From positions 1-64,000 of the forward strand of contig NZ_JAFFQC010000013.1 in NCBI RefSeq assembly GCF_016918545.1: a stretch of 64,000 nt of DNA, read 5' to 3'. Numbering within the stretch: the stretch's first letter is position 1; the number at the start of each line of letters is the position of its first letter. Origin of the DNA: Desulfobulbus alkaliphilus (GTDB lineage Bacteria; Desulfobacterota; Desulfobulbia; Desulfobulbales; Desulfobulbaceae). Positions 22,523 to 30,625 of the stretch are shown here, in pieces. Made by a program: the position numbers and the translations under genes. The notes below the pieces were generated by a model that was given only the letters and a program-made list of their open reading frames with translations, was not told the origin of the DNA and did not search any database.

Positions 22523-24514
22523 CTATATTTTCAACATCCCCAACCCGGCCAGATACTCATAAGTCTTGTCATAATACTCCGGCTTTCGCGTCACATCACT
22601 CTCCGACCCTTCCGGTACCAGCACCACCATGCCTTGCCGGGCTCGAGTTAAGAGGACGCGATAGGCGTTCTTGAGATATGACTTTCTCTCAACCGCCCGG
22701 ATTCTGTTCCACCGCATGGCCTGCTGATTTGGAACCGCGCGAAACTCGTATGTTTCCCAGTTATTGCCCGCGTATCTGTAGTCAGCATCCCAGGCCACGC
22801 AGACCCAGTCGAGTTCAAGCCCCTGCACGTCAAATTCAGTGGCGACGTCTTCCATGAAGAAAGACGAGCGCACATCATCGCGGCCATTAAGAAACCAATG
22901 CACTGGGCTGGCTTTGGCTTTCACATCAAGCGCCAGTGGCCTAAGTCGGGCTCCTTTGGATGACGCGACTATGCCGTACCTTTCAGAACCATGCGCCTGT
23001 GCTCTCAGCCAGGCTTTTGCCTTATGGATGTCGCGTGTGAGCACTAAAGGATAATGCTCTGAAACTTCGCGCACCATATTGCGGGCAAGTTCGCCTTCCA
23101 CATCGAGTAGATGCTTCACAAGCGAGGACACTTTTTCACTGCGGAATGATCGTATCGAGGTCTTCAAATGCAATTCGGGCAAACGAATCACCGCGCTGTG
23201 CTGAGCCAACGATTTCTCGGTTTTCTCTGCTCCGAATTCCGCTTCTGCGAGTTGGTCAGAGACGTAGATCTTCCAATCCGGGAAAGATCGGTTCACCGAT
23301 TCGATCCATTCACCAATTCCAGCCTCGCCCGTGTTGATCTCCTGACCACCGCCGACCAAGCAGACTACTACGGCCCAATCTTGGTGACGGTTCATACAAG
23401 AGATCAAGAACTCAGGTTCGGACATACGAAAGCTCGGCTGATTCTTCTTTCGCTTCATGAAATCGATGGTCATATCCCGAGTCCAAGCCCTTTGGGCTTC
23501 ATCAAATATTGCAACGTGCTCAATGGGTGGGTTGATGGGATCATGCAAACCCTCGTCGCGGAAATGGTGAATTATTTGAACGAAAGCTTTCACTTCGCTG
23601 AGGGCCTCACCCTTTCTGATCTTCGCACCCATCTCTCGAGTGCGCAGCACCTTGTCCCGGGCCAAGGCTTCCTGCAATACCGCGACCAAGGGGCCATTGC
23701 CTGAAAGGTACACGCTATAAAGCTCGTCTTCGGCATTGATATGTTTTGTTGCAATATCCAGCCCGACAAGAGTCTTGCCAGCGCCGGGCACGCCGGTCAC
23801 AAAGCAGACCGCCTTTTCGCCATTATCTCTGGTGGTTCGGATGATCTCAGAAACAGATGCAGAGGTCGTGGTCAGATTGTCGCCAGCGTCGTTCTTTGTG
23901 ATCTCCACTACCGAATGGCCGCGATAGAGCGCCAAAGTCGCTTCAATTATTGTTGGAGTCGGTTTGTACCGGCTCTGCTCCCACTCCAAGCAATTCAACG
24001 CCGGCCCTTTCGCTGCTGCCAGGCCCAGAGCGATGGCCTCGGAAAATGTCTTCTCGTTGGCTTTGAATGGCTTAAATAGCCTGCCTCTGGCAAGAACTGC
24101 CTCTTTAGATGTATGCGTGTCTTGTGCTTCCGTGGCGACCAATACAGGAATGATGAATTTATCGTGGCTCCCTTCGTGGAAGTTGGAAAGATCTAGGCCA
24201 TAGTCTATAACCTGATCCAGGTCTTGCGCGTTAAAGACCTTCTCGCCCACTTTGAATTCAATGACAAATATCACCGGCCCGATTAGCACGATTGTATCCA
24301 CACGGCGGCCCATGCGCGGGATGGAGTATTCGAAATAGATGTCTCCATCGTGGCCGGCCAGACCGAGTTTCAGGCATTGAATCTGGTCAACCCAGGCATC
24401 GCGTTGTTGGGGGGTGAGGTCAAATGAGTTTACGGTTGCCATTTGGCCGAGGATGGCCGATTGGTCAGCAGCGGCGAAGTGGGAGATCGTGGATTTGTAG
24501 AAGTAGCGGTTCAT
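22523..24514 (-). CDS. DUF2075/Schlafen-type superfamily I helicase with N-terminal PD-(D/E)xK-like nuclease segment
   Basis: A 663-residue protein; GAGAGGATCTG precedes the ATG. Residues ~60-95 (YFEYSIPRMGRRVDTIVLIG, PVIFVIEFKVGEKVF) place Asp73 and Glu87-Phe-Lys89 in a PD-(D/E)xK nuclease arrangement. The helicase part has Walker A GVPGAGKT at 241-248, Walker B HVAIFDEAQRAW (~333-344), a motif III-like VVVCLVGGGQEINTGEAGIG, and the C-terminal EFDVQGLELDWVCVAWDADY and YRVLLTRARQGMVVLVPEG, the UvrD/DUF2075 motifs. Proteins of this type often occur in mobile or defence regions. It stands alone in a degraded tract, next to a multi-hairpin element. A defence role is inference from context and domain type. 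Confidence 0.8.
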   Translation of the reverse strand: MNRYFYKSTISHFAAADQSAILGQMATVNSFDLTPQQRDAWVDQIQCLKLGLAGHDGDIYFEYSIPRMGRRVDTIVLIGPVIFVIEFKVGEKVFNAQDLDQVIDYGLDLSNFHEGSHDKFIIPVLVATEAQDTHTSKEAVLARGRLFKPFKANEKTFSEAIALGLAAAKGPALNCLEWEQSRYKPTPTIIEATLALYRGHSVVEITKNDAGDNLTTTSASVSEIIRTTRDNGEKAVCFVTGVPGAGKTLVGLDIATKHINAEDELYSVYLSGNGPLVAVLQEALARDKVLRTREMGAKIRKGEALSEVKAFVQIIHHFRDEGLHDPINPPIEHVAIFDEAQRAWTRDMTIDFMKRKKNQPSFRMSEPEFLISCMNRHQDWAVVVCLVGGGQEINTGEAGIGEWIESVNRSFPDWKIYVSDQLAEAEFGAEKTEKSLAQHSAVIRLPELHLKTSIRSFRSEKVSSLVKHLLDVEGELARNMVREVSEHYPLVLTRDIHKAKAWLRAQAHGSERYGIVASSKGARLRPLALDVKAKASPVHWFLNGRDDVRSSFFMEDVATEFDVQGLELDWVCVAWDADYRYAGNNWETYEFRAVPNQQAMRWNRIRAVERKSYLKNAYRVLLTRARQGMVVLVPEGSESDVTRKPEYYDKTYEYLAGLGMLKI

Positions 24515-24618
24515 CAGATCCTCTCGCCCTCTGCAAACCGCCTTAGAACCAACTCTGTCACAACCATTTTGTCGTCGCTATGCATGAGATCGTTTTCTCT
24601 ATTACTATCAACAACCTA
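24515..24618. promoter_or_regulatory. Leader/promoter region of the nuclease-helicase gene
   Basis: About 100 bases between the helicase start and the multi-hairpin element. No strong -35/-10 pair is seen. The structured element may overlap the promoter. Confidence 0.3.
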
Positions 24619-24774
24619 ATCGCGGTGCTGACCGGCGCCGTGCGCCGATCAGGCAAACGAAGTTTGAATGATCGGTGTGCGGTGTCCGGTCGAGTATCTG
24701 GTTCTGGCGCGTAGCGCCGGGGCCAGGTGCTCGACGCAGTCAGCACCGCGATTCATGGCGGCGCAGCCGCCATG
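24619..24774. ncRNA. Multi-branched structured element: candidate non-coding RNA or mobile DNA structure
   Basis: A perfect 14-pair outer stem (ATCGCGGTGCTGAC at 24619-24632 with 24739-24752) encloses three further hairpins. These are CGGCGC-CGT-GCGCCG at 24633-24647, an AAAC-GAA-GTTT hairpin with an outer GATCA/TGATC stem at 24647-24673, and a long interrupted hairpin from CGAG at 24691-24694 to CTCG at 24730-24733 with a TGGCGC/GCGCC core. Immediately outside is another perfect hairpin, CATGGCGGC-GCA-GCCGCCATG, at 24754-24774. I do not recognise the family. It resembles a four-way-junction RNA or a folded cassette-type site, but lacks integron attC core motifs. No strand can be assigned. 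Confidence 0.45.
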
Positions 24775-25330
24775 AACAACATAGTCATCATGGTAACCGG
24801 AAACCTGATACCATCATTTCTGTTTTTTACCTTCACCTCACTCCCCATGTTTTCTAAGTTTCTTCGATCCCTTATTACGCTCTTTTTATTATTCGATCAG
24901 AGATTTCCGCATATTTTCAAAGAGACCGGTGGCTCGACTCTTGGTCATATTGCCAGACGCCTCGACTATGGGGTAAAAACCGAATCACAAGGCAGACAGG
25001 GAATGGAAGGCATTATTTTTGGGATTTTTCTCAAGCAGAGCAGGCCAGTCATATCAACTCGCTTTCTCCCGGCAATCCTTCCTGCCCGGATTATTGCTCT
25101 CGGCATGACCGAGTTGAACGGGTACAGGCAACAGAAAGATGAGCAGGAAGACAAATTTATCCATAAGCAAAATCTACCCGTTCCACCCAGCAAGTGCAAC
25201 CAGTTCATCCTCAAATATCTTCAGAATTAGGTATATTTAACTAGTGTTCTCCAGGCATATTTACCGGTCGCGATGACAGGCACCCCATTGTTACACGGTC
25301 ACAACTGCCCGTGAAAGTTGGATTTTTGCA
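24775..25330. other. Stretch without a recognised gene
   Basis: A + strand frame reaching 25230 would encode a mixed hydrophobic/basic peptide; it starts inside the hairpin element and has no ribosome site or family resemblance. The opposite strand offers only an 82-codon frame, equally unconvincing. I see no repeat-family copy here. Confidence 0.4.
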
Positions 25331-25331
25331 A

Positions 25332-25366
25332 AAAAAAAAGCCCAGGAATAGCCTGGGCTTTTTTTG
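25332..25366. terminator. Bidirectional rho-independent terminator
   Basis: Stem AGCCCAGG (25339-25346) with CCTGGGCT (25352-25359), loop AATAG, flanked by a run of A on the left and seven T on the right. It therefore works on both strands. It is 45 bases downstream of tRNA-Pro on the minus strand and ends that transcript. Confidence 0.9.
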
Positions 25367-25410
25367 GATAACTTCTGGTACCGACAGGTACCAGCTTTAT
25401 ATATTGTAAG

Positions 25411-25487
25411 TGGTCGGGAAGAGAGGATTTGAACCTCCGACCCCAGCGTCCCGAACGCTGTGCTCTACCAGACTGAGCCACTTCCCG
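25411..25487 (-). tRNA. tRNA-Pro (anticodon CGG)
   Basis: The minus strand gives a 77-base cloverleaf. The acceptor CGGGAAG pairs with CTTCCCG, with the CCA end encoded. The D-arm contains CTCAGTCTGGTAGAGCA, the anticodon arm is CAGCG-TTCGGGA-CGCTG with anticodon CGG reading codon CCG, and the T-arm GGAGGTTCAAATCCTCT contains GTTCAAATC. A terminator follows it. Confidence 0.97.
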
Positions 25488-25873
25488 AACCATGACATCG
25501 TCAAATGCGGCTACTCATTTAGCATGGTTTTGGTCCGGTGTCCATACCTTTTCGATCAGTTTTTCGGCCGCGGGTCTTGCTGGTCCTGGAGGCGGTGCTT
25601 GTTTGCTGATCTCCGGCCTCGGTGCATGTTACGTAGCTGTGGACAACGGGGAAATATGGATATTTGCGCAGCGACAATCGGTGGGATTGGTTGTCGATAA
25701 GCTTTTTTCTCCATAGCATTATCGCCCACATGGTGGGCTCCTACAGGGGGCACGGGGGGTAATGATTGAGTTCTTTTGCTTGATGCGGGTTATTTCTTTT
25801 GCATTGAGCGGTTATCGTTTGCAGGTGGTGGTCACAGCCGGGCCACACCACCCTGCCCGCCCTGTTGCTCTGT
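25488..25873. other. Intergenic stretch, nothing recognised
   Basis: Upstream of tRNA-Pro and downstream of the YchF-like gene. The tRNA promoter should lie within 25490-25540. A fragment GTGGGCTCCTACAGG near 25733 resembles an arm of the REP cluster at 38 kb, but no palindrome is formed. Confidence 0.4.
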
Positions 25874-26944
25874 TCAAATATTGAATCTGATATTGAGGAT
25901 ATCGCCGTCGACCACGATATAGTCCTTGCCCTGGACATAGAACTTGCCGGCCTTTTTCAATTCCGCCTCGCTGCCATAAGCCATCAGTTCATCATACTTC
26001 ATCACTTCCGCCCGGATAAAACCCTTTTGCAGGTCGGAATGAATGGCACCGGCAGCCACCGGGGCCGATGAGTGGAGACGGACAAGCCATTGGTGGACCT
26101 CATCCTTGCCCACGGTAAAGAAAGAAATCCGGCCGAGCGCCTTGAGGCAGAGTCTGGTCAGGACTTCCAGGGCCGCTTCCTCGATACCGAGGTCACGCAG
26201 GAACTCCTGCCGTTCTTCCTCGCTGTCCAGCAGGGCTATTTCCGCCTCAACCTTGGCGGAGACCGTCATCGCCTCCATCCTCTGTGCCGCGCACAGGTCC
26301 CGGACCTGGTCGAGCAGCGAGGTGTCGCTGAGCCCGTCTTCGGACACGTTGAAGACCAGGATCAACTGCTTGCGGGTGATCAAGGGATAACTGCGGATCA
26401 ACAGGTCATCTTCCTCGCTCAGGTCCATCAGGCGCAGTGGTTGTTCCTGTTCAAGATGGGTCTGCATCCGCTGCATGAGTTCCAGTTCACGACCCTGGCG
26501 TTCGTCCTTGATCTTTTTCAACGCTGTCTGCAGACGTTCAATCCGTTTTTCCAGAAAAACCTGGTCATGAAGCAGCAATTCGGAGTTGACCATGGCCACA
26601 TCGCGCAGCGGGTTGACCGATCCGGCGGCATGATAGATGGCCTCGTCTTCAAAGGCACGCACCACATGGCACAGCGCATCCACATCACTGATGTCACGGA
26701 AGATATCTCCCTTGGCAATCGATTCCTGCTCCATTTTGGGCAGCAGGACCAGATCGATCCGGGCCCGGGTCTCCTTTTTCGGCTGGTACATGGTTACGAG
26801 ACGATCAAAACGCTTGTCAACAATGGTTGCCACGCCAGGTACCGGCTTGGGCGGGCCGGTCAGTTCCTGCAGCTTGCTGCCGGTCAATACCTGGAAAAGG
26901 GTTTTCTTACCTGTCTGCGGTAAGCCGATGATGCCGATTTTCAT
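25874..26944 (-). CDS. Divergent YchF/Obg-family P-loop NTPase (DUF933/TGS domain)
   Basis: A 356-residue protein with GAGAGGAATTT before the ATG. It follows YchF in architecture: N-terminal P-loop (MKIGIIGLPQTGKKTLFQVL), a central coiled-coil (QVFLEKRIERLQTALKKIKD-ERQGRELELMQ), a second part of the G domain with LILVFNVSEDG, and a C-terminal TGS/DUF933 domain (SFFTVGKDEVHQWLVRLHSS, AGAIHSDLQKGFIRAEVMKY and GDILNIRFNI). In typical YchF the P-loop is GLPNVGKST and VP-DPRLD follows; here they are GLPQTGKKT and VPGVATIVDKR, and no DxxG is obvious. It may be a paralogue with changed nucleotide handling. YchF binds ribosomes and hydrolyses ATP. Confidence 0.82.
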   Translation of the reverse strand: MKIGIIGLPQTGKKTLFQVLTGSKLQELTGPPKPVPGVATIVDKRFDRLVTMYQPKKETRARIDLVLLPKMEQESIAKGDIFRDISDVDALCHVVRAFEDEAIYHAAGSVNPLRDVAMVNSELLLHDQVFLEKRIERLQTALKKIKDERQGRELELMQRMQTHLEQEQPLRLMDLSEEDDLLIRSYPLITRKQLILVFNVSEDGLSDTSLLDQVRDLCAAQRMEAMTVSAKVEAEIALLDSEEERQEFLRDLGIEEAALEVLTRLCLKALGRISFFTVGKDEVHQWLVRLHSSAPVAAGAIHSDLQKGFIRAEVMKYDELMAYGSEAELKKAGKFYVQGKDYIVVDGDILNIRFNI

Positions 26945-27343
26945 AAATTCCTCTCCAGATGGTGATGGATCCGCGGACAGATCCGGTATCTTTGATGCGG
27001 GTGGTAATGTCCCATGATGCCTGACTGGTTGGCCATAATGCCGCCAAGTCCGGGCCTCTTATACCATACCGATACAAGATGTTCTGCTCTTCCTGTACCC
27101 AGCGGTGATTATTTTTTTGAACCCTTCATGTGCTCAGGTCAGGACGCCTTCAGCCTGTATCCGCTGCAGGTGGGCTCTTTTTCAACCGGGCCGGCAGAAC
27201 GCGGGAAATCCTTGAGATGAGCTTGTAATTGAAGTACTCATTATTATGTAAAGCCTGGTGAGTATGATCAAGGCACCAGGTCAACCACTGCCCCATAGCC
27301 TGCCGGCGCTGTTCTCTGCCCTGGCATCAACCCTCGGATCACC
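26945..27343. other. Divergent intergenic region, nothing recognised
   Basis: About 400 bases between the ychF-like gene and the unrecognised gene at 27344. No inverted repeat or clear promoter pair is seen; short frames look accidental. Confidence 0.4.
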
Positions 27344-28528
27344 ATGCTCCTGCTTTCCTTTCGTGTCATCGGCCATCCCGCGGTCGCCGATTCCTCCTGG
27401 CTGGAGGTCGGCCCGAACCTCAGCATTGTCCACACCCGGCAAAGCGAGCAGGCTGAAGTGCTGCTGCGGGCCCTGCAGGCCATCAATCCCCCCTTCGACC
27501 TGCACCATCAAGACCCTTTTGCTGATTTTTCCGAGTATGCCTTGGGTTCTCACCACAAGAGAAGGATTATTCCCGCCAAAAAAACCGCGGCCCTGGCGAT
27601 CTATGCCGCGTCCCCCCAGATGGTGCAGGAATTGGCGGCCCTTGATCCGGCTTTGTATGAAACAGACCGGATTGAGCTTGGCAGGCGGCGGGATTACAGC
27701 CGATGGATGAACTTTGTCGAGTTGTCCGCATCAAGCCGCTGGCAGGAAGTCGAACCGTTGATCCGTGCCTTGCTGTCCCATGTTGGCCCCGAGGCTGCCG
27801 ACGCGGTGGCGCCTTTGCAGACCACCATGGAGGATCTGCAGGCCACTGATCGCATCAAGGGTGAGGTGGCAACGCAACTGCGGGAGCAACTGGAGCGTCT
27901 GGATACGTATCTGCCGGCATCCTGTCAGGTCGAAATGAACCGCTGCTGCCAGTCCATTGATCGAGCCCGTCACTTCCTCCAGGCTAAAAAAGCAGTGGCA
28001 GCCCGTTTGCCGCTTTTTCTGGCGCTTTCGGCAACAACTCTGTCTGCTGATGCGGAGACTGCAGCCGGCGGCGAACTCCTTTCCCGGCTCGTCGATCAGT
28101 TACGCTCCAGCCATGCCGACCAGGCTGCTTTCGCAGAGCGTCTCCACCTGCTCAACCAGGATCTGCACACCCTGCAGCCCGACCTGAACCTCAGATTCAC
28201 GGTCCAGGGTGACCAGGTGCTGCTGAAAAACCGGCAGGATGGCACCCCTCAACCCATCTCCCGCCTGCCCCCTGTTCCCCGGCTCAATGCTCTGCTGGCA
28301 GGCCTTACCGCACTCCATGGGGCGCTGATTGGCTGCCCACCGATTGTTCTCCTCGATTTTCAGGCCCTGAATTTGCCCAGGGAAGAGCAGGTTGAGCTGC
28401 TTGAGGTACTGCGTCGATGGTCATTGCAGCTGCAGTGCATCGTCATCCCGAACGACACCTTGCTCTCCCTGTGCGCGACCGAAACCGCCCCCGCAAAACC
28501 GGTGATGATCACCCTGCCTGAACCGTGA
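27344..28528 (+). CDS. Hypothetical protein, 394 residues, with helical middle
   Basis: I do not recognise this family. The N-terminus (MLLLSFRVIGHPAVADSSWL, EVGPNLSIVHTRQSEQAEVL) resembles the start of ATP-binding SMC/RecF-like proteins, with the strand order Leu-Leu-Ser-Phe-Arg, Gly-Pro-Asn. Where those have a GxxGxGKS loop there is only GPNLSIVHTRQSEQAEVLLR. The middle (residues ~120-290) is Gln/Glu/Leu-rich and helical. The C-terminus has a Walker-B-like PPIVLLDFQALNLPREEQVE then LEVLRRWSLQLQCIVIPND, as in AAA_23-type proteins. It could be a degenerate AAA ATPase that senses but does not hydrolyse. The ribosome site is weak, and the gene stands alone before a terminator-like hairpin. Confidence 0.6.
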   Translation: MLLLSFRVIGHPAVADSSWLEVGPNLSIVHTRQSEQAEVLLRALQAINPPFDLHHQDPFADFSEYALGSHHKRRIIPAKKTAALAIYAASPQMVQELAALDPALYETDRIELGRRRDYSRWMNFVELSASSRWQEVEPLIRALLSHVGPEAADAVAPLQTTMEDLQATDRIKGEVATQLREQLERLDTYLPASCQVEMNRCCQSIDRARHFLQAKKAVAARLPLFLALSATTLSADAETAAGGELLSRLVDQLRSSHADQAAFAERLHLLNQDLHTLQPDLNLRFTVQGDQVLLKNRQDGTPQPISRLPPVPRLNALLAGLTALHGALIGCPPIVLLDFQALNLPREEQVELLEVLRRWSLQLQCIVIPNDTLLSLCATETAPAKPVMITLPEP

Positions 28529-28566
28529 TACATCGGCTGCGGCCTGCTGATCATCGATAAAAAAAC

Positions 28567-28606
28567 GGCCGGTCCCACCAGAAAGGGTGGACCGGCCCAA
28601 GTCTCT
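28567..28606 (+). terminator. Terminator-like hairpin after the 27344-28528 gene
   Basis: GGCCGGTCC, a bulged C, then ACC pair with GGTGGACCGGCC (28567-28597) around a short AGAAAG loop, followed by CAAGTCTCTTTT. It lies 38 bases after the stop and directly before a repeat element. Confidence 0.65.
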
Positions 28607-28610
28607 TTTG

Positions 28611-28720
28611 CCTGAATCCGTGACGGCTGGACTCTTGTTTTATATATATCTTACTGTAATCATGTTTTAATTGGAGCGGAATCCTTGGTACTAAATTTCA
28701 CCAGCCGTCACGGATTCAGG
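28611..28720. repeat. CTGAATCCGTGACGG element, 110-bp copy with perfect inverted ends
   Basis: The left end CCTGAATCCGTGACGGCTGG (28611-28630) and the right end are perfect 20-base complements (28701-28720). The interior keeps the family core: TCTTGTTTTATATATATC, TTACTGTAATCAT, GCGGAATCCTTG and TTTCACC. The CGCCCTTCGGG hairpin and hairpin module of other copies are absent. This is the most symmetrical member, and it looks like a miniature inverted-repeat element. Confidence 0.85.
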
Positions 28721-28779
28721 TTTTGCTCTGCCTTTCCCATGCGCACGGCCAGCCGCTGTCACGGTTGACCGTGTCGGTT

Positions 28780-29718
28780 TCAGTTCATCCGCAGCACCTG
28801 CCTCTGAATGGTCTGCACCGCTCTGGTCAAGGCCAGATTGAATTCGTGCGGTCGGGTCAGCATGAGAAAATGGTCCGCTCCATCAATGATAATGGCATCA
28901 AACCAGAACATGTGCCGCCGGTTGGCTTCATAATCAACAGGCCAGTAATCACCGTTGACAACCATTACCGGCACGCGAATTTCCTGAAAAATCCTGGCCG
29001 CCTCACCGGTAACGTACTGGGTCATCATCTCCCGCATGGCGCTCAGAGCAACAGCGGGCGGCGCCGCTGCCATGTCGGCAAGAATCCACTCACGAATCGC
29101 CGGATTGGCGGTTGGCGACAGCATCGCCTCGACAAACTCCCTGGTTTCGCCGGGGAAATCCTGCTCCAGGGGCGCGATCATCTGTTCAAGTTCCTCTTTG
29201 GTGAGAGGGTGTTCGATATTTTCCAGGGTGTCGACACCGATAAGCCCGATGACCCGCTCCGGCATGAGCCGGGCTGCCTCGGCAATAACCGAGCCGCCCA
29301 TGGAATGGCCGATCAGAATGACACGACGGGCATCAAGGGTCTCGACCACGGCTTGCACATCTTCGCCAAAGGCCTGCATGGTATACCGGGTGCGGTTCAT
29401 GCCCGAATGACCGTGACCGGCAAGATCAAGGGTCACCACATGGTATCGAGCGGAGAAAGCGGGCACCTGGGATTGCCAGTACCGGGCATCACAACTCCAA
29501 CCGTGGACAAACACCAGGGTTGTGCCTCCTGTCCCGTAGCTTGTAAAGGCAATCGGGGTACCGTCCTTGGAATAGGCCATTTGAGGCCAGGGAGTCTGGG
29601 CCTGGACTGAAGTCGTGACCAGCAGCAGTGCCAGGGCCAGCAATACACCAAACCAACAGGACCGTACATTCGATGACGCCGCTGTGGGCGCCAACCCGTT
29701 TCGTTTCTTTTCGATCAT
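28780..29718 (-). CDS. Exported alpha/beta hydrolase
   Basis: A 312-residue protein; AAAGGAGGTATC precedes the ATG. Signal peptide: CWFGVLLALALLLVTTSVQA, cleavage before QTPW. The hydrolase fold is shown by LVFVHGWSCDARYWQSQV (oxyanion HGW), LDLAGHGHSG, nucleophile Ser in VILIGHSMGGSVIAEAARL, Asp in MVVNGDYWPVDYE and His in DGADHFLMLTRPHEF. The lid region is rich in Met/Pro. It is probably a periplasmic esterase or lipase-type enzyme; substrate unknown. It sits alone between two repeat copies and shares direction with the next esterase gene upstream. Confidence 0.85.
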   Translation of the reverse strand: MIEKKRNGLAPTAASSNVRSCWFGVLLALALLLVTTSVQAQTPWPQMAYSKDGTPIAFTSYGTGGTTLVFVHGWSCDARYWQSQVPAFSARYHVVTLDLAGHGHSGMNRTRYTMQAFGEDVQAVVETLDARRVILIGHSMGGSVIAEAARLMPERVIGLIGVDTLENIEHPLTKEELEQMIAPLEQDFPGETREFVEAMLSPTANPAIREWILADMAAAPPAVALSAMREMMTQYVTGEAARIFQEIRVPVMVVNGDYWPVDYEANRRHMFWFDAIIIDGADHFLMLTRPHEFNLALTRAVQTIQRQVLRMN

Positions 29719-29773
29719 GATACCTCCTTTGTTCTTATGCAGTGCCCAGCCGGAAACAGCCCTTTTTCCCTCT

Positions 29774-29800
29774 CCTGGATCCGTAACGGCTGGATTCTTG
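29774..29800 (+). repeat. CTGAATCCGTGACGG element, end fragment
   Basis: CCTGGATCCGTAACGGCTGG then ATTCTTG matches only the first ~27 bases of the element; the rest of the sequence is unrelated. It lies between two hydrolase genes. Confidence 0.5.
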
Positions 29801-29825
29801 GCAAGTGCGTGCGGGCAGTTTTGCT

Positions 29826-30488
29826 CTACCAGTCAAGAAAGCGTTGCAGGGCCGCGGAAAGATCGCCGATCTGCCGCGGGCAGACCGAATGATCCATGGG
29901 ATAGGTCCGAAAGGCAACGGCATACCCCCGGTCTCTGAGAAATTCAGCGGCACGGATGCCAAGGACCTGGGGGACAATCGGGTCATGCAGGCCGTGTTGA
30001 ATCTCGATGGGCAGGTCCTGATTGCTCTCACTGAGGGTAATGGAATCGCTGGTGGCAAAATAGGTGGACATGGCGATCAGGCCACCCAGCGGCCGGGGAT
30101 GACTGAGGCTCACCTGGTAGGCCACCGCACCGCCCTGGGAAAAACCCGCCAGGATGATCCGGCGGCTATCGATACCGCGCTCCAGCTCACGGTCGACAAA
30201 GTTGTTGATGGCCTCGGCGGAAACCATCAGCTGGTCGACATCAACCCTGCGGTCGATAGCCATCTCATAGATGTCAAACCAGGCGGGCATGACAAAACCG
30301 CCATTGACGGTCACCGGTCGAGACGGGGCATGGGGGAAGATAAAGCGGATGCCCAGATCCTCGGGAAGCGCCAGTTCCGGGACAATGGGAGCGAAATCGT
30401 AGCCGTCGGCCCCCAGGCCGTGCAGCCAGATGACACTGGCATCGGGGTTGCTGCGGGTTTCCTGCTCGATGGCCGGCAATAAAGACAT
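29826..30488 (-). CDS. Carboxylesterase/phospholipase of the YpfH/EstB type
   Basis: A 220-residue cytoplasmic alpha/beta hydrolase; the start is the ATG at 30488, with ACGGAGG six bases before it. Key motifs: SVIWLHGLGADGYDFAPIVP, IRFIFPHAPSRPVTVNGGFV-MPAWFD, nucleophile Ser in RIILAGFSQGGAVAYQVSLS, Asp in IEIQHGLHDPIVPQVLG and His in FRTYPMDHSVCPRQ. These match the small carboxylesterases related to acyl-protein thioesterase, which cleave short acyl esters. Length is standard. The gene lies just downstream of the response-regulator gene but 138 bases apart, so a shared transcript is uncertain. Confidence 0.9.
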   Translation of the reverse strand: MSLLPAIEQETRSNPDASVIWLHGLGADGYDFAPIVPELALPEDLGIRFIFPHAPSRPVTVNGGFVMPAWFDIYEMAIDRRVDVDQLMVSAEAINNFVDRELERGIDSRRIILAGFSQGGAVAYQVSLSHPRPLGGLIAMSTYFATSDSITLSESNQDLPIEIQHGLHDPIVPQVLGIRAAEFLRDRGYAVAFRTYPMDHSVCPRQIGDLSAALQRFLDW

Positions 30489-30625
30489 GGAAGCCTCCGT
30501 TAGGATACTTTTTGTTGAGGGGAGGAATCGTGTTTCGATAACAAACCGCAAATATAGCACAATCCTCGATAAATTCCCATGGATCATGGCACTGGGCCGT
30601 GGTTTTCCACAAGGAGGCCGATCAC

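Noticed and set aside
24619-24774. Integron attC recombination site
   Set aside because: Size and palindromic nature fit, but the core motifs RYYYAAC and GTTRRRY are not at the ends, and there is no integrase or cassette array.
24727-25230. 167-codon + strand frame as a membrane protein gene
   Set aside because: Starts inside the hairpin element, lacks a ribosome site, and its hydrophobic part does not form a regular membrane pattern.
26072-26923. Open frame antisense to the ychF-like gene
   Set aside because: Overlaps the real gene throughout and shows no protein-like motifs.
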